A DNA stretch of 34,495 bases, taken from Anaerolineae bacterium. Its GTDB lineage: Bacteria > Chloroflexota > Anaerolineae > DRVO01. The stretch lies in contig JAPWUW010000005.1 of NCBI GenBank assembly GCA_028275325.1, forward strand, positions 1 to 34,495, in the 5' to 3' direction. Each line of letters starts with the position of its first letter. Positions within the stretch are counted from its first letter, which is position 1. A model generated the notes under the pieces. That model was not told the origin of the DNA. It saw nothing but the letters and a program-made list of their open reading frames with translations, and made no database searches. Below, piece after piece: positions 1 through 14,818 of this stretch. The translations under genes and the position numbers were made by a program.

Positions 1-2
1 CG

Positions 3-616
3 CAGCTCCTTCCAGACACGGCAAATGTGCTCACTCACTGCAACGCCGGCGCACTGGCAACAGCCGGATATGGGACGGCCTTGGGAGTCATCAGAGCAGC
101 GCGCGAACAGGGAAAACGTATCCACGTTTACGTCGACGAAACCCGTCCCCGCCTGCAGGGGGCTCGTTTGACCATGTTTGAGCTGATGACCGATGGGATT
201 CCATGCACCCTCGTCGTGGATGGCGCAGCCGGGTTCCTGTTGCGGCGCGGAATGGTGGATGCCGTTATCTTCGGGGCAGATAGGGTCGCGGCTAACGGCG
301 ATGTCGTTAACAAGGTGGGCACCTACCCATTGGCTGTCGTCGCCTGCGAGAACGGCGTACCCGTATACTGCGCAGCCCCACTCAGCACGGTGGACCTTTC
401 GGTGCCAGAGGGCGATCTCGTGCCAATCGAGGAGAGGTCAAGCGAGGAAGTGCTCTGGATTGGACGAGAAAGGATAGCCCCGGCGGGCGCGCAAGCCGCT
501 AACCCTGCTTTCGACGTGACGCCCGCTCGTTACATCACCGCCATCATCACCGAGGCGGGGGTGCTGCGGCCACCTTACGAGGAGAGCCTTCGGCTGGCCA
601 TGCGGGGGACGCGCGC

Positions 617-626
<10 letters not shown>
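3..626 (+). CDS. mtnA: S-methyl-5-thioribose-1-phosphate isomerase (MtnA / eIF-2B alpha-like family), 5'-truncated by window edge
   Basis: Frame open from the window edge ([20 protein letters not shown]...); family motifs [52 protein letters not shown]; stop at 624-626. Confidence 0.88.
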
Positions 627-2892
<2,266 letters not shown>

Positions 2893-2945
2893 GTTCACCA
2901 CGGCCAGCACCGTGGGGCCATTGAGTCCAACCAGGGGAAAGGCGT

Positions 2946-4157
2946 ATGTGCACCAGTTTTACTTCGGCTGAACAGCTTTTCATCACCTCAGAATCAGTCA
3001 CGGAGGGGCACCCCGACAAAGTCTGCGACCAGATCTCCGACGCAGTCCTCGATGCCATACTGGCACAGGACCCCATGGGCAGGGTAGCCTGCGAGGTTGC
3101 CACGACAACAGGGTTGATTGTGGTGATGGGGGAGATTACCACGAGCGCCCACTGTGCCATTGAGCAAGTTGCCAGGGAAACGGTCCGCCGCATCGGCTAC
3201 ACCAGCTCCGAAATGGGCTTCGACGCGGATACCTGCGGCGTGATCGTGGCCGTCAAGGGCCAATCCCCCGACATTGCCTGCGGAGTGAACCGCTCGCTCG
3301 AAGCGCGCCGTGGGGAGTTGACCGAAGAGGAGATCGAACTCATTGGCGCTGGTGACCAGGGCATGATGATTGGCTTCGCCTGTAACGAGACGGAGCAGCT
3401 CATGCCGCTGCCCATTCATCTCGCCCACCGCCTGTGCCGGCGCCTGGCCGAGGTCCGCAAGAACGGCACCCTCCCCTACCTTCGGCCCGACGGCAAATCG
3501 CAGGTGACGGTAGAGTACTGCAAGGGCAGGCCCATACGGGTGGACACCGTCGTCCTCTCTGCCCAGCACGCGCCGCACGTAACACATGCGCAGCTTCAGC
3601 ACGACCTCATGGAACTTGTCATCAAGCCCGTGATCGGCGAGCAGCTCCTGGACACGCGCACAAAGTACTTTATCAACCCTACCGACCGCTTTGTCATCGG
3701 CGGTCCAATGGGGGATTCAGGCCTCACCGGGCGCAAGATCATCGTGGATACCTACGGCGGCGTGGCCCGACATGGAGGCGGCTGTTTCTCTGGCAAGGAC
3801 CCGACCAAGGTGGATCGCTCGGCTTCGTATATGGCCCGGTATGTTGCCAAGAACATCGTCGCCGCCGGCATTGCTGAGCGCTTCGAGCTCCAGGTATCCT
3901 ACGCCATAGGCGTGGCACGGCCGCTCTCGCTCTCTGTCGAGACCTTTGGCACGGGCCGCATCCCGGATAAGAAAATCATCGAGCTCATTCGCGAGCACTT
4001 CGACCTGCGGCCGGGTGCTATCATACGCGATCTGGACCTGCGCCGGCCGATCTACCTGCCCACAGCGGCCTACGGGCACTTTGGGCGCGACGACATCGAT
4101 GCACCATGGGAGAAAACAGACAAGGCCGAGCTCCTGCGACGCGAAGCCGGGCTCTAG
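2946..4157 (+). CDS. metK: S-adenosylmethionine synthetase
   Basis: [88 protein letters not shown]. Confidence 0.97.
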   Translation: MCTSFTSAEQLFITSESVTEGHPDKVCDQISDAVLDAILAQDPMGRVACEVATTTGLIVVMGEITTSAHCAIEQVARETVRRIGYTSSEMGFDADTCGVIVAVKGQSPDIACGVNRSLEARRGELTEEEIELIGAGDQGMMIGFACNETEQLMPLPIHLAHRLCRRLAEVRKNGTLPYLRPDGKSQVTVEYCKGRPIRVDTVVLSAQHAPHVTHAQLQHDLMELVIKPVIGEQLLDTRTKYFINPTDRFVIGGPMGDSGLTGRKIIVDTYGGVARHGGGCFSGKDPTKVDRSASYMARYVAKNIVAAGIAERFELQVSYAIGVARPLSLSVETFGTGRIPDKKIIELIREHFDLRPGAIIRDLDLRRPIYLPTAAYGHFGRDDIDAPWEKTDKAELLRREAGL

Positions 4158-4223
4158 AGAGCCTGCGCGAGAGCCGGGCCGCCTCCCACAAGTGCGCTCA
4201 TCCGGCTGCGACGGGGGAGCCAC

Positions 4224-6161
<1,938 letters not shown>

Positions 6162-6162
<1 letters not shown>

Positions 6163-6947
6163 TGCCTGCAGACTTCTGGGACACACACGCGCACCTCCAC
6201 GATGAGCGGTTCGCTGCGGATCTACCCGTAGTCTTGGAGCGCGCCCGGCAGAGCGCGCTGCAGGGCATCATCGAAGTGGCGGTGGACGTGCAGACAAGCC
6301 ACGAGGCAGTGCGCCTGGCACGCGAACGGCGGGGGTTCGTCTGGGCAGCAGTCGGGATCCACCCGCACAATGCAGCAGCGCTCGCCCCAGATGGATCATG
6401 GCTCAAAGAACTGGCAAGGCTCGCGAAAGAGGATGAAACGGTGGCCATCGGCGAGATAGGTCTCGACTTCTACAGGAACCTTGCGCCGCGAGAAGCTCAA
6501 GCCGCAGCCTTTCGGGCGCAGCTGCGCCTTGCTGGCGAACTGGGCAAGCCTGCCATCATCCACAGCCGAGCTGCACTAGCTGAAGTGCTTGCTCTTTTCG
6601 CCGAGGAGGGCACAGGGGTGAGGGCAGTGCTGCACTGCTTCAGCGGCGACGAGAGTGCATTGCGGCAGGCGATAGGGCTTGGGCTGTACGTCTCCTTTGC
6701 TGGCCCGCTGACCTTTCCAAACGCCAATGCCTTGAGGTCGTTGGCTGCCCAGACGCCCGGGGATAGGCTTCTCCTTGAGACCGACTCCCCCTACATGGCC
6801 CCTGAGCCGTACCGCGGCCGGCGCAACGAGCCCGCTTACGTGAGGTTTGTTGCCGAAGCGCTCGCTCGCGCTCGGGGCGTGTCCCTGGAAGAGATAAGTG
6901 CTCAAACCTGCCGAAATGTCGAGTCCTTTTTCGCCTTCCCCGGATGA
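6162..6947 (+). CDS. TatD family hydrolase (metal-dependent DNase)
   Basis: DTHAHLHDERF, GIHPHNA, AIGEIGLDFY, IIHSRAA, LHCFSG, LLETDSPYMAPEPYRGRRNEPAYV. Confidence 0.93.
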
Positions 6948-6948
6948 G

Positions 6949-7911
6949 ATGGCCTCCATAGACGTGACGGAGCTGCTGAAGCCGGTGAGTGCGCCGCTTA
7001 GGTTGGTGGAAGCGCGCATACAGGCCGCTCTTGAGGGCGAACAACAGTGGCTCACCGAGGCTTACCGAGCACTCTTTGCAGGCGGCAAGCGCATGAGGCC
7101 TGCCATCACACTTCTTGCCGCTGGGCCCGAAAGCGCTTCCATGCCAGAAGTTGTTGCCCTTGGGGCGGCGCTTGAGATGTTGCACGCCGCCACCCTCATC
7201 CACGACGACATTGTGGACGAGGCACACACGCGCCGTGGCCGCCCAACCCTTTCAGCGCAGTTCGGCGACAACATCGCCCTGCTCGCCGGCGACCATCTCT
7301 TCGCCAAAGCCGCCCTTGTCGCGACGGAGACACGCAACATTCGCGCCTTGCAGCTCTTTGCCCATACCCTGGTCACCATTTCCGCCGGCGAACTCGAGCA
7401 GCACTGGCGGGCGGGGTCCCTCCCCAGTTACAGCGACTACTTGCGGCTGATCTATGCCAAGACAGCCTGCCTTTTCGAATCCGCGGCTCTGGGCGGCGCC
7501 CTCCTTGCCGGCCGCCACGAGGAGCACGTCCAGGCCTTTGCAACCTACGGCCGAATGCTCGGGCTTGCCTTCCAGATCGCAGATGATGTCCTCGATTACA
7601 CCGGGGATCCGAGCAGCCTTGGCAAGCCGACCCTGAAGGACCTACAGCGAGGGCTGCTCACCCTGCCGCTCTTGCTGTACCTTTGGGATCGGCAGAGCCG
7701 CGGAAAGCCGCTCCCAGAACCGGCCAGCACGAGCACGCTCTGGCCTGAGCTCGTCGGCATCATCACAGAGGGCGGCTTCGCCGCGCGTGCACTGGAAATC
7801 GCCCGTCAGTATGCAAGCGAGGCTCGCCTCGCCATAAGCGGCATTATCGACGGCGAGTTTGCGGCCTCACTCGAGGGGCTGGCCTGGTTTGCCGTCTCCC
7901 GCACGAGCTGA
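6949..7911 (+). CDS. trans-polyprenyl diphosphate synthase (octaprenyl/heptaprenyl-type)
   Basis: GGKRMRPAI, LIHDDIVDEAHTRRGRPT (first Asp-rich motif), FQIADDVLDYTGD (second). ATG 6949 follows the tatD stop; ORF-track start 6898 overlaps tatD by 50 bp and is less likely. Confidence 0.9.
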   Translation: MASIDVTELLKPVSAPLRLVEARIQAALEGEQQWLTEAYRALFAGGKRMRPAITLLAAGPESASMPEVVALGAALEMLHAATLIHDDIVDEAHTRRGRPTLSAQFGDNIALLAGDHLFAKAALVATETRNIRALQLFAHTLVTISAGELEQHWRAGSLPSYSDYLRLIYAKTACLFESAALGGALLAGRHEEHVQAFATYGRMLGLAFQIADDVLDYTGDPSSLGKPTLKDLQRGLLTLPLLLYLWDRQSRGKPLPEPASTSTLWPELVGIITEGGFAARALEIARQYASEARLAISGIIDGEFAASLEGLAWFAVSRTS

Positions 7912-7915
7912 GCCC

Positions 7916-8845
7916 GTGCCTAGGATCTCCGCCATTGTAGTGAGCTGGAATGTCTGGCCGATGCTTGCCCAGTGCCTGAAATCCCTCCTGCCACAGCTGG
8001 GGCCAGGGGATGAAGTGCTCGTCGTCGACAATGGCTCGACGGACGAGACAGTCCAGAGCCTGCCTGAGCTTTTCCCCAGCATCGAGCTCATTGCCAACCT
8101 ACAAAACGCAGGCTACGCAGCCGCGGTCAACCTGGCACTCGCCCGTGCCCGCGGCCAGTGGTTACTCCTCCTCAACCCGGACACAGTCCTGCGCGAGGGG
8201 GCCATACAAGAGCTCCTATTGATCGCAGAGAAAGATCAATCTGCCGCGGTCGTCGGCCCAAGGCTGCTCTACCCCAATGGCGACCCGCAGCCCTCCAGGC
8301 GACGCTTCGCACGCCACTGGGAGTTCTTTTTGGACGCAAGCCCGTGGCACTGGTCCAGGGTGGGCAAGAGGTTGTTGCGCCGCTGCTACTGCCTGGACAC
8401 GCCGGACAGCCACGCGCAGGCAGTTGACTGGCTTTGGGGTGCCTGTCTGCTTGTGCGGGCTGCCGCCTTGGCCGAGGTAGGCGGGCTCGACCCGGCATTC
8501 TTCATGTACTGCGAGGAGATGGATCTGTGCCAGAGGCTGCGCTCGCTCGGCTGGAGCGTTGTCTACCAGCCGGCCGCGACGGTCGTGCACTGGGAGGGCA
8601 AGTCAAGCGAGAAGGTGCCGCTCCTCACCCTGCTGCGCTACCACCGCAGCAGGCTTCTCTATGCGGCCAAATACGGCGGGTGGCGCTGGGCACGGGCGCT
8701 TGCCTTCCTTACCTTCGGAAGCTTTTGCCTGGAGCTGCTGGTGGAAGTGGCCAAGCTCGTGCTGGGGCACAAGCCTGAACTGCGGCAAGAGCGCGTCCGC
8801 TCGTACCGAGCCCTGTTGCGAGAACTTATTGCTGCGGTGTCGTGA
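7916..8845 (+). CDS. Glycosyltransferase family 2
   Basis: ISAIVVSWNVWPMLAQCLKSLL, VVDNGSTDETV, LLLLNPDTVL, GLDPAFFMYCEEMDLCQRLRSLGW; GTG at 7916 fits better than the upstream start inside the previous gene. Confidence 0.9.
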   Translation: MPRISAIVVSWNVWPMLAQCLKSLLPQLGPGDEVLVVDNGSTDETVQSLPELFPSIELIANLQNAGYAAAVNLALARARGQWLLLLNPDTVLREGAIQELLLIAEKDQSAAVVGPRLLYPNGDPQPSRRRFARHWEFFLDASPWHWSRVGKRLLRRCYCLDTPDSHAQAVDWLWGACLLVRAAALAEVGGLDPAFFMYCEEMDLCQRLRSLGWSVVYQPAATVVHWEGKSSEKVPLLTLLRYHRSRLLYAAKYGGWRWARALAFLTFGSFCLELLVEVAKLVLGHKPELRQERVRSYRALLRELIAAVS

Positions 8846-10008
8846 TGCGCATCCTCCTTGTGGCTGGCGAATTCCCTCCCATGCAAGGCGGCCTTGGGGA
8901 TTTCACCCAGTGCCTTGCCGCCGAGCTCGTCCGCCAGGGCTGTGAGGTTGCGGTGTACACAAGGCGCTGCGCGGCAGGGGGAGCAGGACCTTATGCACTG
9001 TTGCCGCTAGCCCGAGAATGGGGTTGGGCTGACCTCTTCCGGCTTGCGCGCCTGGCGAGCTGTTTCGATGTCGTCAACCTCCAGTACCAGGCGGCGGCGT
9101 ACCGCATGCGCCTGCCAGTGCACTTCCTTCCCTACCTCTGCCGCGGCATTAGGAAACCGCTGGTCGTCACCTTTCACGACTTGCGCGTGCCGTACCTCTT
9201 CCCCAAGGCCGGCCGCTTACGGCAGTGGGCTGTGCGCCTGTTGCTCACTGCGAGCGCCGGCGTCATAGTGACCAACGAGGAGGATAAGAGCGCGATTGAC
9301 GGCGTAGTGCCGCCGGAAAACTCGTCTCTTGTGCGCATCGGCAGCAACATCGCCCCTGTGCAGCGCTCTCAGGCAAGGCGGTCCCAGTTGCGCGCTGAAT
9401 GGGGTGCCCGCGAGGGGGACCTTGTCATCTCGTACTTCGGCTTTCTCAACGCGAGCAAAGGGGCACTGGATCTTGTCCGTGCGCTAGCGCTGCTGAAGGG
9501 CGCGGGGGTGCCAGCGATCCTTGTCTTTATCGGAGGCACCGTTGGGGCATCGGACCCGACGAATGCTGCCTATGCGCAGAATGTGCAGGCAGAGATCGCC
9601 AAGCTTGGCCTCCGGGGGGCAGTGCGCTTTACCGGCTTCCAACCTGCAGCGGAGGTATCTCACTCGCTGTATGCAAGCGATCTGTGCGCACTTCCCTATC
9701 GAGATGGCGTTTCCCTGCGGCGCGGCACCTTCATGGCAGCCCTGGCGCATGGCTTGCCGATCGTGACGACGGCACCAGCGGTCCCCATACCCAGCCTGAA
9801 GCACGGCCAAAACGTCTTCCTTGTGCCGCCGGCAAACCCCGCGGCACTGGCAGAGGGTATCCGCACCGTCTGGGAAGATGTGCCGCTGCGCTGCACCCTT
9901 GCAGAGGGCGCAAGGAAACTTGCCGGCGAGTTCACATGGCCGGCCATCGCGACCGCCACGTTGCGCGTGTATGAAGCCGCCCTGGCGAGGTCTGGAGGCA
10001 GAAGGTGA
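8842..10008 (+). CDS. Glycosyltransferase family 4 / group 1
   Basis: ILLVAGEFPPMQGGLGDFTQCLA N-terminus; YFGFLNASKGALDLVRALALLKG; Rossmann-like GT-B organisation; overlaps the preceding gene by 4 bp. Confidence 0.88.
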   Translation: MMRILLVAGEFPPMQGGLGDFTQCLAAELVRQGCEVAVYTRRCAAGGAGPYALLPLAREWGWADLFRLARLASCFDVVNLQYQAAAYRMRLPVHFLPYLCRGIRKPLVVTFHDLRVPYLFPKAGRLRQWAVRLLLTASAGVIVTNEEDKSAIDGVVPPENSSLVRIGSNIAPVQRSQARRSQLRAEWGAREGDLVISYFGFLNASKGALDLVRALALLKGAGVPAILVFIGGTVGASDPTNAAYAQNVQAEIAKLGLRGAVRFTGFQPAAEVSHSLYASDLCALPYRDGVSLRRGTFMAALAHGLPIVTTAPAVPIPSLKHGQNVFLVPPANPAALAEGIRTVWEDVPLRCTLAEGARKLAGEFTWPAIATATLRVYEAALARSGGRR

Positions 10009-11480
10009 GGCCCATGGTACAACAGACAGCCGAGCGAACCGCCACCGGCCCACGGAACGCGTTCTTTGTCCCCTCGCTTGTGCTCGCTGGCGCGGTCGCT
10101 GGCGCGCTCCTGGTCGCCGGGCTCGGGCCAGTGCTATCGCTGGCTACTGCCGCAGTGGTGCCGGTCGCTCTCCTCGTTCTGAGCGACGTCAAGGTCGCGC
10201 TTGGCCTCACGTTCTGCGCCCTGTTGCTCTTGCCCTTCGGCACGCTTCCGTTGGATATCGGCTTTGTGCCGACGTTTGTTGAGGTGGGCATCCTCACAAC
10301 GCTCGTGGTCCTGGCCCTGTCGTTGCTGGCCAACAAGCGCGATGCCCTTTACCTGGGGCCGGTGGGGGTAGCGCTTGCCCTCTTCATGGGCCTGATGGTC
10401 GCCTCCTTCGTGCTCGGCCTTGCTCACTCGAGGCCTACCGTCACGTCCTTGCGCCGCTTTGCCGACATGATCCTTTCGCTTGCCTTCTACTACGTCGTCG
10501 TGAACGCACTCTACGAGCAAAGGCAAGTCGAGCGCGCCTACTGGCTGCTTGTGACGCTCGGGGCGCTCGCCGCGCTGATCGGTGTTGTGCTTTACCTTGT
10601 CCCCACGCATGTCGCTGAGCGTCTGCTCAACGCGCTTGGCGTCATCGGGTATCCACGCGGGGCTGTCCTGCGCTATATCGAGGATAACCCTGAGCTTCCC
10701 CTCAGGGCGATTGGCACTTCTGTTGACCCCAATGTCTTCGGTGGGACTCTGGCTCTCCTTGGTGGCCTGCTTACGCCACAACTCTTTGCCCCCAGGCCGC
10801 GCCGCGTCCGGCTCCTGCTCTGGGGGGGAATGGGCCTCATTTTCCTTGCCCTTCTGCTCACTTTCTCCCGTGGGTCGATGCTTGGGCTTGCCTTCGCCGC
10901 TGTCGCGTTTGCTGGCGTGCGGGAACGGCGGCTCATCGCCCCACTTGTAGCCGCAGGGGCCCTTGTGTTGCTGCTGCCAGCCACAAGGCAGTACGTCCAG
11001 CACTTCGCAGAGGGCCTCCAGGGGCAGGATCTTGCCACGCAGATGCGCTTTGGGGAATACAAGGACGCGCTCATCCTCATTTCACGGTATCCAGCCTTTG
11101 GCGTCGGGTTCACAGGCGTGCCCGATGTGGATATCTACCTTGGCGTCTCGTCTGTCTACCTCCTCGTAGCGGAGGAAATGGGCCTCATTGGGTTAGCGGC
11201 GTTTCTCTGCCTCTTTCTCACGTTCCTTGCAACCACTTGGCCGGCTGCGCGCAAGGCCCGCTCGCAAGCACCGGCTCTGGAGCCCATCATCCTGGGGACG
11301 CAGACGGCTGTCGTGGCGGGGCTCGTGGCTGGCATGCTCGATCACTACCTCTTTAACCTCTCCTTCCCGCACGCAGCGGCGCTGCTCTGGTCGATAGTTG
11401 GCGTCGGCTGCGCTGCAGCCCGGCTGAGCAGAGCTTTGACTGCCAGGCAGAGAGGGCATAACATGGTTGTGTTTGGCTGA
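10005..11480 (+). CDS. O-antigen ligase/polymerase (Wzy_C) family membrane protein
   Basis: Multiple hydrophobic segments and the TFSRGSMLGLAFA motif typical of WaaL/Wzy; GTG start overlaps the GT4 stop. Confidence 0.8.
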   Translation: MRPMVQQTAERTATGPRNAFFVPSLVLAGAVAGALLVAGLGPVLSLATAAVVPVALLVLSDVKVALGLTFCALLLLPFGTLPLDIGFVPTFVEVGILTTLVVLALSLLANKRDALYLGPVGVALALFMGLMVASFVLGLAHSRPTVTSLRRFADMILSLAFYYVVVNALYEQRQVERAYWLLVTLGALAALIGVVLYLVPTHVAERLLNALGVIGYPRGAVLRYIEDNPELPLRAIGTSVDPNVFGGTLALLGGLLTPQLFAPRPRRVRLLLWGGMGLIFLALLLTFSRGSMLGLAFAAVAFAGVRERRLIAPLVAAGALVLLLPATRQYVQHFAEGLQGQDLATQMRFGEYKDALILISRYPAFGVGFTGVPDVDIYLGVSSVYLLVAEEMGLIGLAAFLCLFLTFLATTWPAARKARSQAPALEPIILGTQTAVVAGLVAGMLDHYLFNLSFPHAAALLWSIVGVGCAAARLSRALTARQRGHNMVVFG

Positions 11481-11493
11481 GTGGGAGCAGGCG

Positions 11494-12681
11494 ATGCCAG
11501 GAGAGCTAAGCGTCGTCTTTGGAGCTGGCAACGTTGGCAGGGGCTTTTTGGGCCAGCTGCTCAGCGAATCCGGCTACAGGGTGCTATTTGTCGATATCCT
11601 CGAACCGTTGGTTCGCGCTCTCGCAGAGCGCGGCTTCTATCGGCTCCAACTCGTGACAGACGAGAGCGTGCAGGAGCTAGAGGTGCAAAACGTGAGCGCG
11701 CTCCTTGCCACGGAAAAGGAGCGCGTGGCTGAAGCAGTGGCCGAGTGCGCGCTGGCAGCCACGGCGGTGGGGGCCGCTGCCCTGCCCAAAGTTGCGCCCC
11801 TCATTGCTGCCGGCCTGGAGCAGCGTCGACAGAAGCGCCCCGAACTCCCGCTCAACATCATCATCTGCGAGAACCTCAAGAACGCGCCCGGTGTGCTGGC
11901 AGGCTTGCTTGCCCAACACCTGAGCGAGGAGGGCAGGCGCTACCTTGCCGAGAAGGTGGGGCTCGTCGATGCCGTCATCGGCCGCATGGTGCCCATCATA
12001 CCGCCGGAGCTCGCCCGCGAGGACCCGACTTTCATCATGGCTGAGCCGTACAAGGTGTTGCCAGTCAACAAGGCACGTTTCAAGGGCCCAATCCCGCAAG
12101 TGGTCGGCATGGTGGCGAAGGATAATTTTGCCGCCTACGTGGATCAAAAGCTATACACCCACAATGCCGGCCATGCGATGATAGCTTATGTCGGCTACTG
12201 TCGTGGTCACAAGTATGGCTATGAGGCCCTCGAGGACCCCACTGTGGAACTCCTCACCACTCGCGCGCTCCAGGAGGCAAGCGAGGCGCTTATCAGGAAG
12301 CACGGTATCCCGCGTGAGGAGCAGTACGCTCACGTTGAAGATCTGATGCGCCGCTTCCGGAACCGTCGCCTGGGAGACACTATATTCCGGCTGGGGAGAG
12401 ATCCGCTGCGCAAACTGGCACCTGAAGACCGGCTCGTTGGAGCGGCACGCCTTGTCCTGGAGGCGGGCGGTGTTCCGGATGCCCTCGCGTGGGGGGTAGC
12501 CGCCGCATTGCTGTTTGACCCGCCAGAAGATGAGAGCGCTCAGAGGCTGCAGGCCATGCTGCGAGAGAAGGGCCCAGAAGAGACCCTCGCCCATGTCTCG
12601 GGGCTTCTGCCTGGCTCTGCCCTGGCAACAATGGTTCTGGACAGGCTGAAGTCCATTCAGGCGGGGCAATGGCCACAATAG
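11494..12681 (+). CDS. mtlD: Mannitol-1-phosphate 5-dehydrogenase / mannitol dehydrogenase family
   Basis: VVFGAGNVGRGFLGQLLSESGY N-terminal NAD motif; NIIICENLKNAP; YTHNAGHAMIAYVGY. Start 11494 (ATG) preferred over 11467. Confidence 0.87.
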   Translation: MPGELSVVFGAGNVGRGFLGQLLSESGYRVLFVDILEPLVRALAERGFYRLQLVTDESVQELEVQNVSALLATEKERVAEAVAECALAATAVGAAALPKVAPLIAAGLEQRRQKRPELPLNIIICENLKNAPGVLAGLLAQHLSEEGRRYLAEKVGLVDAVIGRMVPIIPPELAREDPTFIMAEPYKVLPVNKARFKGPIPQVVGMVAKDNFAAYVDQKLYTHNAGHAMIAYVGYCRGHKYGYEALEDPTVELLTTRALQEASEALIRKHGIPREEQYAHVEDLMRRFRNRRLGDTIFRLGRDPLRKLAPEDRLVGAARLVLEAGGVPDALAWGVAAALLFDPPEDESAQRLQAMLREKGPEETLAHVSGLLPGSALATMVLDRLKSIQAGQWPQ

Positions 12682-12730
12682 TGTAGGCTCACCTGAACTT
12701 TCGGTGAACGAAACAAGGAGGTCACTTTCG

Positions 12731-14803
12731 ATGTCTGAAGTGCGAGTGTGGGAAGCAACAAGAGTTAGCCTGCCGAGCAAAGACGAGCTGCTCACGATGC
12801 TCCGGCAGATGCGGGAGATCCGCAATTTCGAGGACACCGTGTACGATTTGCTCGGCCGCAACATCATCAAAGGGGCCTCTCACCTTTACGCTGGCGAAGA
12901 GGCCGTGGCCGTTGGGGCCATTTCTGCTATCCGCGAGGACGACTACATCACAAGCACTCACCGCGGCCATGGACATTGCCACGCCCACGGCGACAAGCAC
13001 GCCAAAACGCCAGAAGCTAAGCAAGAGCACCTCAACAGGATGATGGCGGAGCTGTGCGGCCGCGCGACGGGCTACTGCCGGGGCAGGGGCGGGTCGATGC
13101 ACATTGCCGACGTCTCCAAGGGGAACCTCGGAGCGACCGGGATAGTGGGTGGCAATATCCCGGTCGCCACGGGCGCAGCGCTTGCCATCAAGATGCGCGG
13201 CACTGACCAGGTGGTGCTGTGCTTCTTCGGGGATGGAGCCTCCAACACCGGCAACTTCCACGAGTCGCTCAACATGGCCTCCACCTGGGGCCTCCCAGTG
13301 ATTTACATCTGCGAGAACAACCTCTATGGAATGTCCGTTCCATTTTGCAAGGCCTCAAAGTGCCCTGATGTGGCACGCCGTGCCAGCGCCTATGAGATGC
13401 CAGGCGTGATCGTCGACGGCATGGACGTGCTTGCCGTGAGGGAAGCCGTGGCCGAAGCCGTGGAAAGGGCACGGCGCGGGGAAGGACCTACTCTGATAGA
13501 GGCCAAGACCTATCGCTACTACGGCCATTCTCGCAGCGACCCGCGTGTGTACAGAACAAGGGAGGAAGAAGAAGCGTGGCGCGCTCGGGACCCGATCAAG
13601 CGGTTTGAGGCATTTTTGCTCGAACACGGCATCGCCACGCAGGAAGAGCTGCAAGAAATCGAGCGGCGTGCCGAAGAAGCCATACAGAAAGCCGTGGAGT
13701 TTGCCCTCAACAGCCCATTCCCCTCGCCTGATGAGCTCTACGAGGACGTCTACGCGCCCACAAGTTACCCTCCAGAGCTCATTGCCAGAGAAAGAGAACT
13801 GCGCGAGGCCGTACGCCAGGGCAAAGTGGAGCGGCAGATTATGTACTCTCAGGCAATCGCCGAGGCCCTGCGCGAGGAAATGCACCGCGACGAGCGCGTG
13901 TTTGTCATGGGGGAGGATGTGGGAGTATATGGCGGCGCTTACGCGGCGACCAAGGGCCTCTACGAAGAGTTTGGCCCCGAGCGGGTGCGCGACACGGCCA
14001 TCTCCGAAGCGGCGATCGCCGGCGCTGGTGTTGGCGCTGCCATGGCTGGCATGCGCCCCGTGGTCGAGATCATGTACGTGGATTTCACCCCGCTAGCCAT
14101 GGATCAGCTCGCCAACCAGGGCGCCAAGAACCGTTACATGTTTGGGGGCAAGACGATTGTCCCGCTGGTCGTGCGCACGGAAGGCGGCGCCGGCCGCAGC
14201 ATAGCGGCCCACCACAGCCAGAGCCTGGAAGCTCTGTGGATTCACTTCCCCGGCATTTATGTCGTTATGCCCGCCACGCCGTACGATGCCAAGGGCTTGC
14301 TCAAAGCGTCTATCCGCGACGATAACCCCGTCATGTTCATCGAACACAAGATGCTCTACCGCATCAAGGGGCCAGTGCCAGAGGAGGATTACATCATCCC
14401 GCTCGGCGTTGCTGACGTGAAGCGCGAGGGCAAAGATGCAACCGTCATCGCCTATTCGCGGATGCTCCATGAGGCGCTTGCTGCCGCCGAGAAGCTTGCC
14501 GAGGAAGGCATCAGCGTGGAAGTGATCGACCCGCGCACGCTAAAACCTCTCGACCTCGATGCCATTGTCTCTTCGGTAAAGAAGACAGGCCGTGTGGTTG
14601 TAGTCACTGAAGCGTACAAGACGGGTGCCTTCACAAGTGAGCTCATAGCCCTGATCAACGAGCACGCTTTCGACTACCTCGACGCGCCCGTCGAGCGCGT
14701 GTGTGCTGCGGACGTCCCGGTCCCAATGTCTGAGACGCTGGAGGCCGCCGCCATCCCCGATGCCGAGCGGATCGCAGCGGCAGTCCGCAAGGTCCTGCGC
14801 TAG
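12731..14803 (+). CDS. Pyruvate (2-oxo acid) dehydrogenase E1, alpha and beta subunits fused in one polypeptide
   Basis: E1-alpha part: GDGASNTGNFHESLNMASTWGLPVIYICENNLYGMS (TPP motif), YRYYGHSRSDP; E1-beta part: GEDVGVYGGAYAATKGLYEEFGPERVRDTAISEAAIAGAGVGAAMAGMRPVVE. RBS AAGGAGG before ATG 12731. Confidence 0.92.
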   Translation: MSEVRVWEATRVSLPSKDELLTMLRQMREIRNFEDTVYDLLGRNIIKGASHLYAGEEAVAVGAISAIREDDYITSTHRGHGHCHAHGDKHAKTPEAKQEHLNRMMAELCGRATGYCRGRGGSMHIADVSKGNLGATGIVGGNIPVATGAALAIKMRGTDQVVLCFFGDGASNTGNFHESLNMASTWGLPVIYICENNLYGMSVPFCKASKCPDVARRASAYEMPGVIVDGMDVLAVREAVAEAVERARRGEGPTLIEAKTYRYYGHSRSDPRVYRTREEEEAWRARDPIKRFEAFLLEHGIATQEELQEIERRAEEAIQKAVEFALNSPFPSPDELYEDVYAPTSYPPELIARERELREAVRQGKVERQIMYSQAIAEALREEMHRDERVFVMGEDVGVYGGAYAATKGLYEEFGPERVRDTAISEAAIAGAGVGAAMAGMRPVVEIMYVDFTPLAMDQLANQGAKNRYMFGGKTIVPLVVRTEGGAGRSIAAHHSQSLEALWIHFPGIYVVMPATPYDAKGLLKASIRDDNPVMFIEHKMLYRIKGPVPEEDYIIPLGVADVKREGKDATVIAYSRMLHEALAAAEKLAEEGISVEVIDPRTLKPLDLDAIVSSVKKTGRVVVVTEAYKTGAFTSELIALINEHAFDYLDAPVERVCAADVPVPMSETLEAAAIPDAERIAAAVRKVLR

Positions 14804-14818
14804 CGGGAGGCCTGCAAG

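Noticed and set aside
2893-2945. Possible SAM riboswitch upstream of metK (hairpin CCACGG-ccagca-CCGTGG)
   Set aside because: Only 53 nt between genes and a single 6-bp hairpin; too short for known SAM riboswitch architectures.
10134-11003. 289-aa minus-strand ORF opposite the O-antigen ligase gene
   Set aside because: Hydrophilic, charged repeats such as GEGKPKHRPTGESEQKGKENEAHS are the antisense image of hydrophobic TM codons.
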